Assembly (NCBI RefSeq): GCF_003030345.1 | Contig: NZ_CP028158.1 | Coordinates: 6,634,001-6,698,000 of the forward strand | Direction of reading: 5' to 3' | Source of the DNA: Plantactinospora sp. BC1 | Lineage (GTDB): Bacteria; Actinomycetota; Actinomycetes; Mycobacteriales; Micromonosporaceae | Length of the DNA stretch: 64,000 nucleotides | Shown here: positions 8,360-18,489 of the stretch, in pieces | Numbering within the stretch: the first letter of the stretch is position 1 | How the letters are laid out: the number at the start of each line of letters is the position of its first letter | The notes under the pieces: model-generated | What the model was told of the DNA's origin: nothing | The model's database searches: none | Seen by the model: the letters and a program-made list of their open reading frames with translations, nothing else | Made by a program: the position numbers and the translations under genes

Positions 8360-10395
8360 CCCAGCCCCTCCGGTCCGGCGGTGGCGTCGGTGGGCTCTGC
8401 CCCGGCTTCGGGGGCGTCGCCCGGCGGGCCGTCGTGCCGGTGCACCGTGAAGACGTGCGCGGGGAGGAGGAACGGGTCGAGCCGGACGGCGTTGTGCTGC
8501 CCCCAGTCGTAGCGGGCACCGGTCAGCTCGTCGTGCACGGTGAACCGCTCGTGCCAGTCGAAGCCGAGCGCCGGCATGTCCAGCACGGTGTTGCCCCACT
8601 GCACCTGCCCGGGATCGACCGAGCAGACCACCAGTACCGTGTTGCCGGTCTGCTCGTCCCGTTTCGACCAGCAGAGCAGCGCCGGGTTGTCGATCTCGTG
8701 GAAGACCAGGTTGCGCAGCCAGTGCAGCGCCGGATTCGCCCGCCGGATCGCGTTGAGCCGGGCCAGGAACGGGGCCAGGGACCGCCCCTCCGCCTCGGCC
8801 GCCGACCAGTCCCGGGGGCGCAGCTCGAACTTCTCGTTGTCGAGGTACTCCTCGGCGCCCGGCCGGGCCACGTGCTCGAAGAGTTCGTAGCCGGCGTAGA
8901 TCCCCCAGGAGGGCGAGAGGAGGCTGGCCAGTACCGCCCGGATCTTGAACATCGGCGGCCCGCAGTGCTGGAGGTGCTCCGGCAGGATGTCCGGGGTGTT
9001 CGGCCAGAAGTTCGGCCGCATGTGGTCGGCCGCCGCCACCAGCTCGGTGCAGTACTCCCGCAGCTCCGCCGGGCTGGTCCGCCAGGCGAAGTAGGTGTAG
9101 GACTGGGTGAAGCCGATCTTGCCGAGCCCGTGCATCACCGCCGGTCGGGTGAACGCCTCGGCCAGGAAGAGCACGTCCGGGTCGTGCCGCTTGACCTCCC
9201 AGATCAGCCAGTGCCAGAAGTCGAACGGCTTGGTGTGCGGGTTGTCCACCCGGAAGATCCGGACGCCCTGCCCGACCCAGTGCAGCACCACCCGCAGCAC
9301 CTCGGCCCGGAGCCCCTCCGGATCGTTGTCGAAGTTGATCGGATAGATGTCCTCGTACTTCTTCGGCGGGTTCTCGGCGTACGCGATCGACCCGTCCGCC
9401 CGGGTGGTGAACCACTCCGGATGCGCGGTCACCCACGGGTGGTCCGGCGCGGCCTGGAGCGCGAGGTCCATCGCCACATCCAGGCCGACCTCCTCGGCGG
9501 CGGCGACGAACGCCCGGAAGTCGTCGAGCGTGCCGAGGTCCGGGTGGATGGCGTCGTGGCCGCCCTCGGCCGCGCCGATCGCCCACGGCGAGCCGACGTC
9601 GTCGGGTCCGGCGACCAGGGCGGCGTTGCGGCCCTTCCGGTTCTTCCGGCCGATCGGGTGGATCGGCGGCAGGTAGAGCACGTCGAAGCCCATCGCGGCG
9701 ACCCCGGGCAGCCGTTCGGCGGCGGTGCGGAAGGTTCCGGACCGGGCGGGCCGGCCGTCGGCGGCCAGCACCGCCCCCTCGGAGCGCGGGAAGAACTCGT
9801 ACCAGGCGGAGAAGAGCGCCCTGCGCCGGTCGACCCAGATCGGCTGGGCCGGTGCGTCGGTCAGCAGCGTCCGGACCGGATGGGTCCAGAGCAGGTCCGC
9901 CAGGTCCAGCGCGGGCGAGACCCGCTCGGGCAGCGGCCGCTCGTCGTCCCGCAGCGCCGTGGCGGCACCGAGGACCCGGTCCCGGTCCGCCTCCGGTACG
10001 CCGTCGGCGGCCCGGTCCAGCAGGTCGGCGCCCTCGGCCAGGTCGTTGGCGAGGTCGGCCACCTGCTGCCCGGCGTCGATCTTCTTGACGACGGCGTTCC
10101 GCCAGGTCAGGTAGGGGTCCTCGAACGCCTGCACGGTGAAGCTCCACGCGCCCACCGCATCCGGGCGGATCGTGGCGTGCCACCGGTCGTCGACATGCGG
10201 GCCGGGGCGCATCCGGACCACCGGCCGCTCGACACCGTCCGGGCCGCGCCAGGCGACCTGGCAGCCCATCGCCGCGTGGCCCTCCCGGTACGACCGGGCG
10301 GTCACCGGGACCAGTTCTCCCACCACCGCCTTGGCCGGGTAGCGACCACCCGCCACGGACGGCGTCACGTCCTCGATCGGGATCCGTCCACTCAC
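8347..10395 (-). CDS. glgE: Alpha-1,4-glucan:maltose-1-phosphate maltosyltransferase
   Basis: A 682-residue GH13_3 enzyme that adds maltosyl units from maltose-1-phosphate to glucan chains. It has the N-terminal [11 protein letters not shown] motif typical of actinobacterial GlgE and the [17 protein letters not shown] segment. The catalytic pair is Asp384 in [14 protein letters not shown] and Glu413 in FLAEAFTRP, with the 29-residue spacing of characterised GlgE. GTG at 10395 is chosen because the family start aligns there; open frame continues upstream without homology. It overlaps glgB by 13 bp. GlgM, which makes its donor, lies immediately upstream on the same strand. No TreS or Pep2/Mak gene is in the window, so supply via GlgM is inferred. 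Confidence 0.97.
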   Translation of the reverse strand: MSGRIPIEDVTPSVAGGRYPAKAVVGELVPVTARSYREGHAAMGCQVAWRGPDGVERPVVRMRPGPHVDDRWHATIRPDAVGAWSFTVQAFEDPYLTWRNAVVKKIDAGQQVADLANDLAEGADLLDRAADGVPEADRDRVLGAATALRDDERPLPERVSPALDLADLLWTHPVRTLLTDAPAQPIWVDRRRALFSAWYEFFPRSEGAVLAADGRPARSGTFRTAAERLPGVAAMGFDVLYLPPIHPIGRKNRKGRNAALVAGPDDVGSPWAIGAAEGGHDAIHPDLGTLDDFRAFVAAAEEVGLDVAMDLALQAAPDHPWVTAHPEWFTTRADGSIAYAENPPKKYEDIYPINFDNDPEGLRAEVLRVVLHWVGQGVRIFRVDNPHTKPFDFWHWLIWEVKRHDPDVLFLAEAFTRPAVMHGLGKIGFTQSYTYFAWRTSPAELREYCTELVAAADHMRPNFWPNTPDILPEHLQHCGPPMFKIRAVLASLLSPSWGIYAGYELFEHVARPGAEEYLDNEKFELRPRDWSAAEAEGRSLAPFLARLNAIRRANPALHWLRNLVFHEIDNPALLCWSKRDEQTGNTVLVVCSVDPGQVQWGNTVLDMPALGFDWHERFTVHDELTGARYDWGQHNAVRLDPFLLPAHVFTVHRHDGPPGDAPEAGAEPTDATAGPEGLGWTS

Positions 10396-10444
10396 CCTGC
10401 CCAACCTACTGGCAATGATCGACGCCCGCCCGTCAGACAATTCT

Positions 10445-10462
10445 CCACCGGCCGGCCGGTGG
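10445..10462 (-). terminator. Palindromic hairpin directly after the glgM stop
   Basis: The 18-bp perfect palindrome CCACCGGCCGGCCGGTGG abuts the glgM stop codon and lies between glgM and glgE. It has no T-tract. It could terminate or attenuate transcription between the two genes. Confidence 0.4.
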
Positions 10463-11689
10463 TCAGCCGCCGAGGGCTTCCCGGTAGACCGCCAGGGTCC
10501 GGTCGGCGATGGCGTCCCAGGAGAAGTGTTCGACCGCCCGGCGCCGGCCGGCCCGGCCGAGCTCGACGGCGCGTTTCGGGTCGTCGAGCAGTTCGGTGAT
10601 CGCGTCGGCGAGGTCGGCGACGAAGCGCTCCGGGTCGAGCGGGGTACCGGTGCCGTCGCTTGCCTGGGCGATCGGCACCAGCAGGCCGGTGGAGCCGTCC
10701 GCGACCACCTCGGGAATGCCGCCGGTGGCGGTCGCCACCACCGCCGTCTCGCAGGCCATCGCCTCCAGGTTGACGATGCCCATCGGCTCGTAGACGGAGG
10801 GGCAGACGAAGACGGTGCTGTGGCTGAGGATCTGGATCACCTCGGGCTTGGGCAGCATCTCGGCCACCCAGACCACGCCCTCCCGGCTGCCCCGCAGCTC
10901 GGTGACCAGCTCCTCCACCTCGGCGGCGATCTCCGCCGTGTCCGGGGCGCCGGCCAGCAGCACGAGCTGGGCCTCCGCCGGCAACCGGCGCGCCGCCCGG
11001 AGCAGGTACGGCAGGCCCTTCTGCCGGGTGATCCGGCCGACGTACGTCACGCTGGGCCGGCCCGGGTCGATGCCGAGCCGGTCCAGCACCTCGGTGCCGG
11101 AGTCGGGGGCGTACTGGTGGGTGTCGATGCCGTTGTGCACCACGCGTACCCGGTCCGGTGAGACCGCCGGATAGGCGGCCAGCAGGTCGCGCATCATCCC
11201 GGCGGAGACCGCGATCACCGCGTCTGCGGCCTCCAGCGCGGTCCGCTCGCACCAGGAGGAGAGCGCGTACCCGCCGCCGAGCTGCTCGGCCTTCCACGGC
11301 CGCAGGGGCTCCAGGCTGTGCACGGTCACCACGTGCGGCACCCCGTGCAGCAGCTTGGCGACGTGTCCGGCGAGGTTGGCGTACCAGGTGTGGCTGTGCA
11401 CCACGTCGGTGCCGGCGGTACCGGCCGCCATCGCCAGGTCCACCCCCATGGTCCGCAGGGCGGCGTTCGCGTGCCCCAGTTCGGCCGGCTCGGGATAGGC
11501 GGTGACGCCCGGCTCGGCGTACGGGGGCTGCCGGGGCGCGCCGAAGCAGTGCACCCGGGTGTCGGCGCGGGAACGCAGCTCCCGGGCGAGGTATTCGACG
11601 TGCACCCCGGCCCCGCCGTACACCTCCGGGGGGTACTCCCGGGTCAGCAGGTCAACCCGCAGCCGCCGATCATCAGGTGCGAATCCCAT
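10463..11689 (-). CDS. glgM: Actinobacterial glycogen synthase/maltose-1-phosphate synthase (GT4)
   Basis: A 408-residue GT-B enzyme. The N-terminal domain starts VDLLTREYPPEVYGGAGVHVEYLA, the GT4-type GlgA/GlgM start. The C-terminal domain has the donor-binding segment VCPSVYEPMGIVNLEAMAC and the VTYVGRITRQKGL motif. In mycobacteria the orthologous class joins ADP-glucose and glucose-1-phosphate to make maltose-1-phosphate for GlgE. The adjacent glgE, glgB and glgC favour that role over simple chain elongation, but the two activities cannot be separated by sequence. The ATG at 11689 is preceded by an in-frame GTG and by AGGG about 13 nt upstream. Confidence 0.93.
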   Translation of the reverse strand: MGFAPDDRRLRVDLLTREYPPEVYGGAGVHVEYLARELRSRADTRVHCFGAPRQPPYAEPGVTAYPEPAELGHANAALRTMGVDLAMAAGTAGTDVVHSHTWYANLAGHVAKLLHGVPHVVTVHSLEPLRPWKAEQLGGGYALSSWCERTALEAADAVIAVSAGMMRDLLAAYPAVSPDRVRVVHNGIDTHQYAPDSGTEVLDRLGIDPGRPSVTYVGRITRQKGLPYLLRAARRLPAEAQLVLLAGAPDTAEIAAEVEELVTELRGSREGVVWVAEMLPKPEVIQILSHSTVFVCPSVYEPMGIVNLEAMACETAVVATATGGIPEVVADGSTGLLVPIAQASDGTGTPLDPERFVADLADAITELLDDPKRAVELGRAGRRRAVEHFSWDAIADRTLAVYREALGG

Positions 11690-11724
11690 CACAGCCGGCA
11701 CCCTAGCCGAGCGCTGGAGGTAGG

Positions 11725-12378
11725 TCACGCGTCCAGCAGCAGGCCGAGGCCGATGGTGAGCATGGTCGTCGCGATCAGGGCGTCCAGGATGCGCCAGGCG
11801 GCGGGACGGGTGAAGGCGCGGTTGAGGCGGCGGGCGCCGTAGCCGAGTGCGGCGAACCAGACGAGGCTGGCGAGCGCGGCTCCGGCCCCGAACGACCACC
11901 GGCCGGACGGGCCGTGGGTGTTGGCGATGGAGCCGAGCAGCAGGACGGTGTCCAGGTAGACGTGCGGATTGAGCCAGGTCATCGCCAGCACGGTGAGTAC
12001 GGCCGTGCGGAGTGTCACGCCGTTGCCACCGTTGCCGGCCTGGAGGCTCTGGGTGCCGAAGGCCCGGCGGGCGGCGAGCAGGCCGTAGCCGATCAGGAAG
12101 GCGGCGCCGGCCCAGCGGACCACGGTGAGCACGACCGGGGCGCGTTCGACCACCGCCCCGATCCCGGTGATGCCGGCCAGGATCAGCACCGCGTCCGAGA
12201 CGGCGCAGATCAGCACGATCGGCAGGACGTGTTCGGCGCGTACGCCCTGGCGGAGCACGTACGCGTTCTGGGCGCCGATCGCCACGATCAGGGAGAGGCC
12301 GACGCCGAATCCGGTGACGAGCAGCGGCGCCGGGCCGGTCGCGGCGGCAGTGGAGGAGAGGATCACGGGCTCGACCAT
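11725..12378 (-). CDS. lysE: LysE/ArgO-type amino acid exporter
   Basis: About 217 residues with six hydrophobic segments. Signatures are LSLIVAIGAQNAYVLRQG near the N-terminus and TWLNPHVYLDTVLLLG in the middle, matching LysE/ArgO exporters of basic amino acids. The start is uncertain: ATG at 12378 fits family length, and ATG at 12411 lies within the divergent operator. Neither has a clear ribosome-binding site. It is divergent from an ArgP/LysG-type LysR regulator, the standard arrangement in which lysine or arginine excess induces export. The pair sits inside the glucan locus without obvious metabolic connection to it. Confidence 0.92.
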   Translation of the reverse strand: MVEPVILSSTAAATGPAPLLVTGFGVGLSLIVAIGAQNAYVLRQGVRAEHVLPIVLICAVSDAVLILAGITGIGAVVERAPVVLTVVRWAGAAFLIGYGLLAARRAFGTQSLQAGNGGNGVTLRTAVLTVLAMTWLNPHVYLDTVLLLGSIANTHGPSGRWSFGAGAALASLVWFAALGYGARRLNRAFTRPAAWRILDALIATTMLTIGLGLLLDA

Positions 12379-12403
12379 AGGGAAGCCGGCCAGACCACTC
12401 CAG

Positions 12404-12427
12404 CTAATCATTCTTACGATTCATTAG
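12404..12427. promoter_or_regulatory. Putative LysG operator, CTAAT...ATTAG
   Basis: The divergent lysE/lysG spacer is AT-rich and carries CTAAT (12404-12408) and ATTAG (12423-12427) as an interrupted dyad. LysR-type regulators commonly bind such dyads between their own gene and the target gene. TAGTCT (12425-12430) lies 8 nt before the lysG ATG and could be the -10 of a leaderless lysG transcript. Confidence 0.45.
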
Positions 12428-12438
12428 TCTTGCTTAAC

Positions 12439-13329
12439 ATGGACCTCCAGTTCGAGCAGCTCCGCACCTTCGTCGCCGTCGTCGACCACGGCTCGTTCGA
12501 GGCGGCGGCCCGGCGGCTGCACGTCACCCCGTCGGCGGTCAGCCAGCGGATGAAGGCGCTGGAGAGCACCGTCGGCCGGGTGCTGGTCGAGCGCGGCAAG
12601 CCGGCCCGCCCCACGCCGTCGGGGCAGGTCGTGCTCCGGCTGGCCCGCCAGGTCGCGCTGCTGGTCACCGACGCGCTCGGCGAACTGGGGCAGGACCCGG
12701 CCGAACCGGCGGAGTTCAGCCGGATCCCGATCGTGGTCAACGGCGACTCGTTGAACACCTGGGTACTCCCGGCGCTGGCCGCCGCCGCCCGCGAGCGGAT
12801 CTGTGTCGACGTCTACCGCGAGGACCAGGACCACTCCGTCGAACTGCTCCGCCAGGGTACGGCGATGGCGGCGATCACCTCGGAGTCCCGCCCGGTGCAG
12901 GGCTGTGCGGTACGCCCGCTCGGCCGGATGTGCTACCGCCCGATGGCCAGTCCGGAGTTCGTCCGGACCTGGCTGCCGGAGGGTCCCACGCTGGATGCGC
13001 TGGCCCGCGCCCCGATGGTGGTCTTCGACCGTCGGGACGACCTCCAGGAGCGCTACCTCCGGCAGCGGTCCCGCCGGGCCTGGGCCCCGCCGCGCCACTA
13101 CGTCCCGTCCTCCGGGGACTTCCCCGAGGCGATCCGGCTCGGCCTCGGCTGGGGGATGGTGCCGCCCCAGCAGAGCGACCGCTACCCGGCCGGCGGCCTG
13201 GTGCCGATCGACCCGGCGGCGGTGATCGAGGTTCCGCTCTACTGGCAGCAGTGGCGGCTCGACTCCCGGCTCCTCGGCATCCTGGCCGACCGTGTCGCCG
13301 AGGCGGCCGCCGAGGCCCTCGACCGGTAA
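12439..13329 (+). CDS. lysG: LysR-family regulator of ArgP/LysG type
   Basis: A 296-residue LTTR. The N-terminal helix-turn-helix is LRTFVAVVDHGSFEAAARRLHVTPSAVSQRMKALE without the bracketed spacer (residues about 7-41). The effector domain follows, with VVNGDSLNTWVLPALA typical of ArgP/IciA/LysG proteins. It likely senses lysine or arginine and activates lysE. No ribosome-binding site precedes the ATG at 12439, so a leaderless transcript is probable. The last 15 bp across the TAA stop are repeated 35 bp downstream, with a third partial copy. Confidence 0.93.
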   Translation: MDLQFEQLRTFVAVVDHGSFEAAARRLHVTPSAVSQRMKALESTVGRVLVERGKPARPTPSGQVVLRLARQVALLVTDALGELGQDPAEPAEFSRIPIVVNGDSLNTWVLPALAAAARERICVDVYREDQDHSVELLRQGTAMAAITSESRPVQGCAVRPLGRMCYRPMASPEFVRTWLPEGPTLDALARAPMVVFDRRDDLQERYLRQRSRRAWAPPRHYVPSSGDFPEAIRLGLGWGMVPPQQSDRYPAGGLVPIDPAAVIEVPLYWQQWRLDSRLLGILADRVAEAAAEALDR

Positions 13330-13418
13330 CCGCCCCCGCCCCGTCCCCGGCGCTCGACCGGTAACCGTCACCGAGGCGCCCCGCTTCCGCCCCACCCCGG
13401 GCCCGGTGCTCGACCGGT
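13318..13418. repeat. Stop-spanning repeat, CTCGACCGGTAACCG
   Basis: The perfect 15-mer CTCGACCGGTAACCG occurs at 13318-13332, containing the lysG stop TAA, and again at 13353-13367. CTCGACCGGT recurs at 13409-13418. Spacing is 35 and 56 bp, so this is a degenerate duplication rather than a clean array. Confidence 0.6.
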
Positions 13419-13501
13419 GGGGCGAGTCGGGCGAATCGGGCCGTTGAAGATCTTGGTGGGACGAAGCAGACGAGCCCCGTGCGGCGGACTGCCGGCTCCG
13501 T

Positions 13502-13507
13502 TACCGT
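13502..13507 (+). promoter_or_regulatory. Candidate -10 (TACCGT) for leaderless glgC
   Basis: TACCGT ends 6 nt before the glgC ATG, the spacing expected if the transcript begins at or next to the start codon. No Shine-Dalgarno sequence is present before this ATG. No good -35 was recognised. Confidence 0.4.
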
Positions 13508-13513
13508 CGTGAC

Positions 13514-14746
13514 ATGTCAGCCAAGGTCCTCGCGATCGTCCTGGCCGGGGGAGAGGGCAAGCGACTGATGCCCCTGACCGCCGACCGGGCCAAACCCGCC
13601 GTCCCGTTCGGCGGCATGTACCGCATGATCGATTTTGTGCTGTCCAACCTGGCCAATGGCGGGTTCCTGAAGATCGTGGTGCTGACGCAGTACAAGTCGC
13701 ACTCGCTGGACCGGCACGTCACCAAGACCTGGCGGATGTCGAACCTGCTCGGCAACTACGTGACTCCGGTACCGGCGCAGCAGCGCCGCGGACCGTGGTG
13801 GTTCGCCGGCTCGGCCGACGCGATCTACCAGAGCTTCAACCTGATCAACGACGAGCAGCCGGACTACGTCATCGTCTTCGGCGCCGACCACATCTACCGG
13901 ATGGACCCCCGGCAGATGCTGGAGCAGCACATCTCCTCCGGCGCCGGGGTGACGGTCGCCGGCATCCGCCAGCCGCTCGCCTCCGCCGACCAGTTCGGCG
14001 TGATCGAGGTCGGCTCGGACGGCCGGCGTATCCAGGCGTTCCGGGAGAAGCCGACCGACGCGAAGGGGCTGCCGGACTCGCCCGACGAGATCTACGCCTC
14101 GATGGGCAACTACGTCTTCACCACCAAGCTGCTCTGCGAGGCGGTGGAGACCGACGCGGCCGACCGGACCAGCAAGCACGACATGGGCGGCAGCATCATC
14201 CCGATGCTGGTCGAGCGGGGCGAGGCGAACGTCTACGACTTCCGCGACAACGAGGTGCCGGGCAGCACCGACCGGGACCGGGCGTACTGGCGGGACGTGG
14301 GGACGCTGGACTCGTTCTACGAGGCGCACATGGACCTGATCGCCGTACACCCGGTCTTCAACCTCTACAACTACGAGTGGCCGATCTACACCGACCACCC
14401 GCCGTGGCCGCCGGCCAAGTTCGTGCACGACCTGGAGGAGCGGGTCGGCCGGGCGGTGGATTCGATGATCTCCCCGGGTGTGGTGATCTCGGGCGCGCTG
14501 GTGGAGAACTCCGTCGTCTCGCCGAATGTCCGGGTGCACTCCTGGGCCCACGTGGAAGGCTCGGTGGTGATGGAGGGGGTGGAGATCGGCCGGCACGCCG
14601 TCGTCCGCAACGCCATCCTGGACAAGAACGTGGTGGTGCCGGAGGGCGCGGAGATCGGCGTGGACCTGGACCGCGACCGTGAGCGGTACACGGTCTCCGA
14701 CCGTGGCATCGTGGTCGTCGGCAAGGGGCAGCGCGTCGAGCCCTGA
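13514..14746 (+). CDS. glgC: Glucose-1-phosphate adenylyltransferase
   Basis: A 410-residue enzyme making ADP-glucose from glucose-1-phosphate and ATP. The N-terminal nucleotidyltransferase motif is [17 protein letters not shown]. Further motifs are [25 protein letters not shown] and FREKPTD, with a C-terminal left-handed beta-helix (about 300-400) rich in VVxxxV hexads. It supplies the nucleotide sugar for GlgM. It is transcribed away from the glgMEB genes and is followed by pgm on the same strand. It is probably translated from a leaderless message. Confidence 0.97.
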   Translation: MSAKVLAIVLAGGEGKRLMPLTADRAKPAVPFGGMYRMIDFVLSNLANGGFLKIVVLTQYKSHSLDRHVTKTWRMSNLLGNYVTPVPAQQRRGPWWFAGSADAIYQSFNLINDEQPDYVIVFGADHIYRMDPRQMLEQHISSGAGVTVAGIRQPLASADQFGVIEVGSDGRRIQAFREKPTDAKGLPDSPDEIYASMGNYVFTTKLLCEAVETDAADRTSKHDMGGSIIPMLVERGEANVYDFRDNEVPGSTDRDRAYWRDVGTLDSFYEAHMDLIAVHPVFNLYNYEWPIYTDHPPWPPAKFVHDLEERVGRAVDSMISPGVVISGALVENSVVSPNVRVHSWAHVEGSVVMEGVEIGRHAVVRNAILDKNVVVPEGAEIGVDLDRDRERYTVSDRGIVVVGKGQRVEP

Positions 14747-14830
14747 CCCGCCGGCCACACCGCCCGTCGGCCACCACCGGCGGTGCCGGACCCGCTCCGC
14801 CCGCCCACGCCCGTGCCAGAAGGAGGTCAC

Positions 14831-16477
<1,647 letters not shown>

Positions 16478-16594
16478 CCGGCCGGGTCGGGCCGGGCCCG
16501 GATCTGCGGCGGGCGCCGGTCGCGGCGAGCACCCGTCGCGGCGGCCGGCAACGCCTCTCCCGGCTGCTCGGCGGCCGTGCCATCGCGGCGGAGG

Positions 16595-17056
16595 TCAGTC
16601 CCGTGCCGGCGGCGCCGGGGGCTCGGGCCACCGGTCACCGGCGTCCAGCCGCTTGCGCAGCAGCGCCGCCAGCGGCATCGACTGGCCGTCCGGCCCGCCC
16701 TCGCCGACGACCAGTTTCGGCGGTTGCGGCTGCGGGGTCGCCCCGGTCAACCGGGCACGCAGGCTGGTCGGCACGGTCAGCAGGTAGAAGTTCCCGGCCG
16801 CGTCCACCGCGTGGATCCGGGCGAGGTCCAGATACCAGCCGGTGAGGTTGGTCCGGTATCGGGTACGGCCGTCGTAGCCGAGCGCGGTCAGCCTGGTCTG
16901 GCGCAGCCCACGCTCCCGGGCCGCCGCCGCGAACGACTCGACGAGCCGCCGGGCCTCCTCGTGCTCCGCCTCCCGGCGAGCCTGGTCGGCCATCGCCCGG
17001 GCGGTGATCGCCTGTCGTCGTTGCTCCGCCCAGTCCCCGGGCCCGCCCTGCCGCAT
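16595..17056 (-). CDS. Hypothetical protein downstream of mycosin
   Basis: A 153-residue protein with no signal peptide or membrane segment. The N-terminal third (about 1-50) is highly charged and predicted helical (AEQRRQAITARAMADQARREAEHEEARRL split around QAR). The middle has GYDGRTRYRTNLTGWYLD and FYLLTVP. The C-terminus is proline-rich. It is 56 bp after mycP on the same strand and so is probably the last gene of the type VII-like operon. No family is recognised. ATG 17056 is used; GTG and ATG codons a few residues upstream are possible. Confidence 0.65.
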   Translation of the reverse strand: MRQGGPGDWAEQRRQAITARAMADQARREAEHEEARRLVESFAAAARERGLRQTRLTALGYDGRTRYRTNLTGWYLDLARIHAVDAAGNFYLLTVPTSLRARLTGATPQPQPPKLVVGEGGPDGQSMPLAALLRKRLDAGDRWPEPPAPPARD

Positions 17057-17112
17057 CCCCAGCACGGTACCCCCCACCCCGGCCGGTGCCGGTCGAGCCC
17101 CGACCCGGCCGG

Positions 17113-18489
17113 CTATCCGCCCGGCGGCGGTGCGCCGGGATGCGTCGGCGGGTACGGCGGTCCGGGCGGGCCGTAGCCCGGCGGATGGCCACCCCGGTGC
17201 TCCGGCGCCGCCGGAGGAGCGGACGGATACGGGCGGGCACCCGGTGGTCCCGGATACCTCGGCACCGGGGCGGGATGGGCCGGCACCGGCTGCCCGGGTA
17301 CGGGTGGTGGCCCGGGGCCGCCCTGCCGGCGGCGTCGACCCCGCAGCAGCAACCAGCCGAGTACGCCGACACCGGCCAGCAGCACCAGCAGGCAGGCGCC
17401 GCCGATCGCGTACGCGGCGGGGCTGAGCCGGAGTTCGGTCGACCCGTCGCCGGGCGGGGGAGCGGCCACCGCCGGTGAGGTCGGGTCCGTGGTGGGAGTC
17501 GGTCCGGTCCCCGGGCTCGGCTGCGCTCCGGCCGGCTCGACGTCGGCGGTCAGTGCCGCGACGAGGTCGAGTACGCCGTGCCCGTACTCCGGATCGCGAC
17601 CGGGGCTACCCCGGTCGGTGGCGGTGGCGGTGAGCCGGTGCACCACCTCGGCCGCGGGCAGATCCGGGTACCTCGCCCGGACCAGGGCCGCCGCCCCGGC
17701 CACGATCGCCGTGGAGTCGCTCGTCCCGGTGCCCGACCGGTACGCCCCGGTCCGGCTGCTGGAGGCGATCTCCACCCCGGGTGCGACCAGCCCGATCGGG
17801 TCACCGGTGACGCTGACCGGGGCCAGTTTCCCGTCCCGCCCGGTGGCCCCGACGGCGAGTACTCCCGGGTAGGCCGCCGGATAGCCGACGAAGGCGTCGT
17901 TCGGCCGGTTGCCGGCGGCCGCGACCAGGACGATGTCGGCGGCCAGCGCCTCCTGGACCGCCTGCTCCAGGCTCTCGCTGGCGCCGCCGCTCAGCGAGAG
18001 CGACAGCACTGCGGGCTTGCGGCGGACCGCCTCCCGGATGGCGCGGGGCAGGTCGTCCCCGGCACCGGACTCGGTACGCATGGCGCGGACCGGCAGGATC
18101 TTGGCCTTCGGGGCGATTCCGAGGACGCCGTCGGCATTGCCGGACCCGTGTCCGTGCGCCGCGATCAGTCCCGCCATCGCGGTGCCGTGTCCGTCGGCGT
18201 CCTGCCGGCCGTCGGTCTCCGCGCCGGTCACGTCGACACCGGGCAGCACGTTGCCGGTCAGGTCCTTGTGGTCGGCGCGTACCCCGGTGTCGAGCACCGC
18301 CACCACGACCCCGGCACCCTGGGTGACCCGGTGCGCCTCGGCGACGCCGAGCGCCCGCAGGTGCCACTGCCGGTCCCGGGCCGAGTCCGCCGACGCCGCG
18401 GGCGCGCCGAGCGGCACCGCGAGCAGACCGCAGACGGCTGCCGCGCACCAGCGCGGCAGCCGTGCGTGGAACCGGGTGGCTCCGCTCAC
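17113..18489 (-). CDS. mycP: Mycosin-type subtilisin-like serine protease of a type VII secretion locus
   Basis: A 458-residue S8 protease with a signal peptide (ending near APAASADS), the catalytic triad Asp67 (VLDTGVR), His101 (DGHGTAMAG) and Ser259 (GTSDSTAIVAG), and a single transmembrane helix near residue 365-385. Mycosins sit outside the cytoplasmic membrane in type VII secretion systems. Unusually, the helix is followed by a cytosolic tail of about 75 residues made largely of Pro, Gly, Tyr and Arg. The GTG start overlaps the upstream stop as GTGA with GGAAGGA before it, indicating translational coupling to the PPE-like gene. Confidence 0.9.
   Translation of the reverse strand: MSGATRFHARLPRWCAAAVCGLLAVPLGAPAASADSARDRQWHLRALGVAEAHRVTQGAGVVVAVLDTGVRADHKDLTGNVLPGVDVTGAETDGRQDADGHGTAMAGLIAAHGHGSGNADGVLGIAPKAKILPVRAMRTESGAGDDLPRAIREAVRRKPAVLSLSLSGGASESLEQAVQEALAADIVLVAAAGNRPNDAFVGYPAAYPGVLAVGATGRDGKLAPVSVTGDPIGLVAPGVEIASSSRTGAYRSGTGTSDSTAIVAGAAALVRARYPDLPAAEVVHRLTATATDRGSPGRDPEYGHGVLDLVAALTADVEPAGAQPSPGTGPTPTTDPTSPAVAAPPPGDGSTELRLSPAAYAIGGACLLVLLAGVGVLGWLLLRGRRRRQGGPGPPPVPGQPVPAHPAPVPRYPGPPGARPYPSAPPAAPEHRGGHPPGYGPPGPPYPPTHPGAPPPGG

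Noticed and set aside
6251-10183. A single 1310-codon leftward frame that could read as a GlgE-region/GlgB fusion
   Set aside because: Only 6251-8359 matches GlgB. The upstream part is an out-of-frame shadow of glgE, which has its own start, catalytic residues and stop in another frame.
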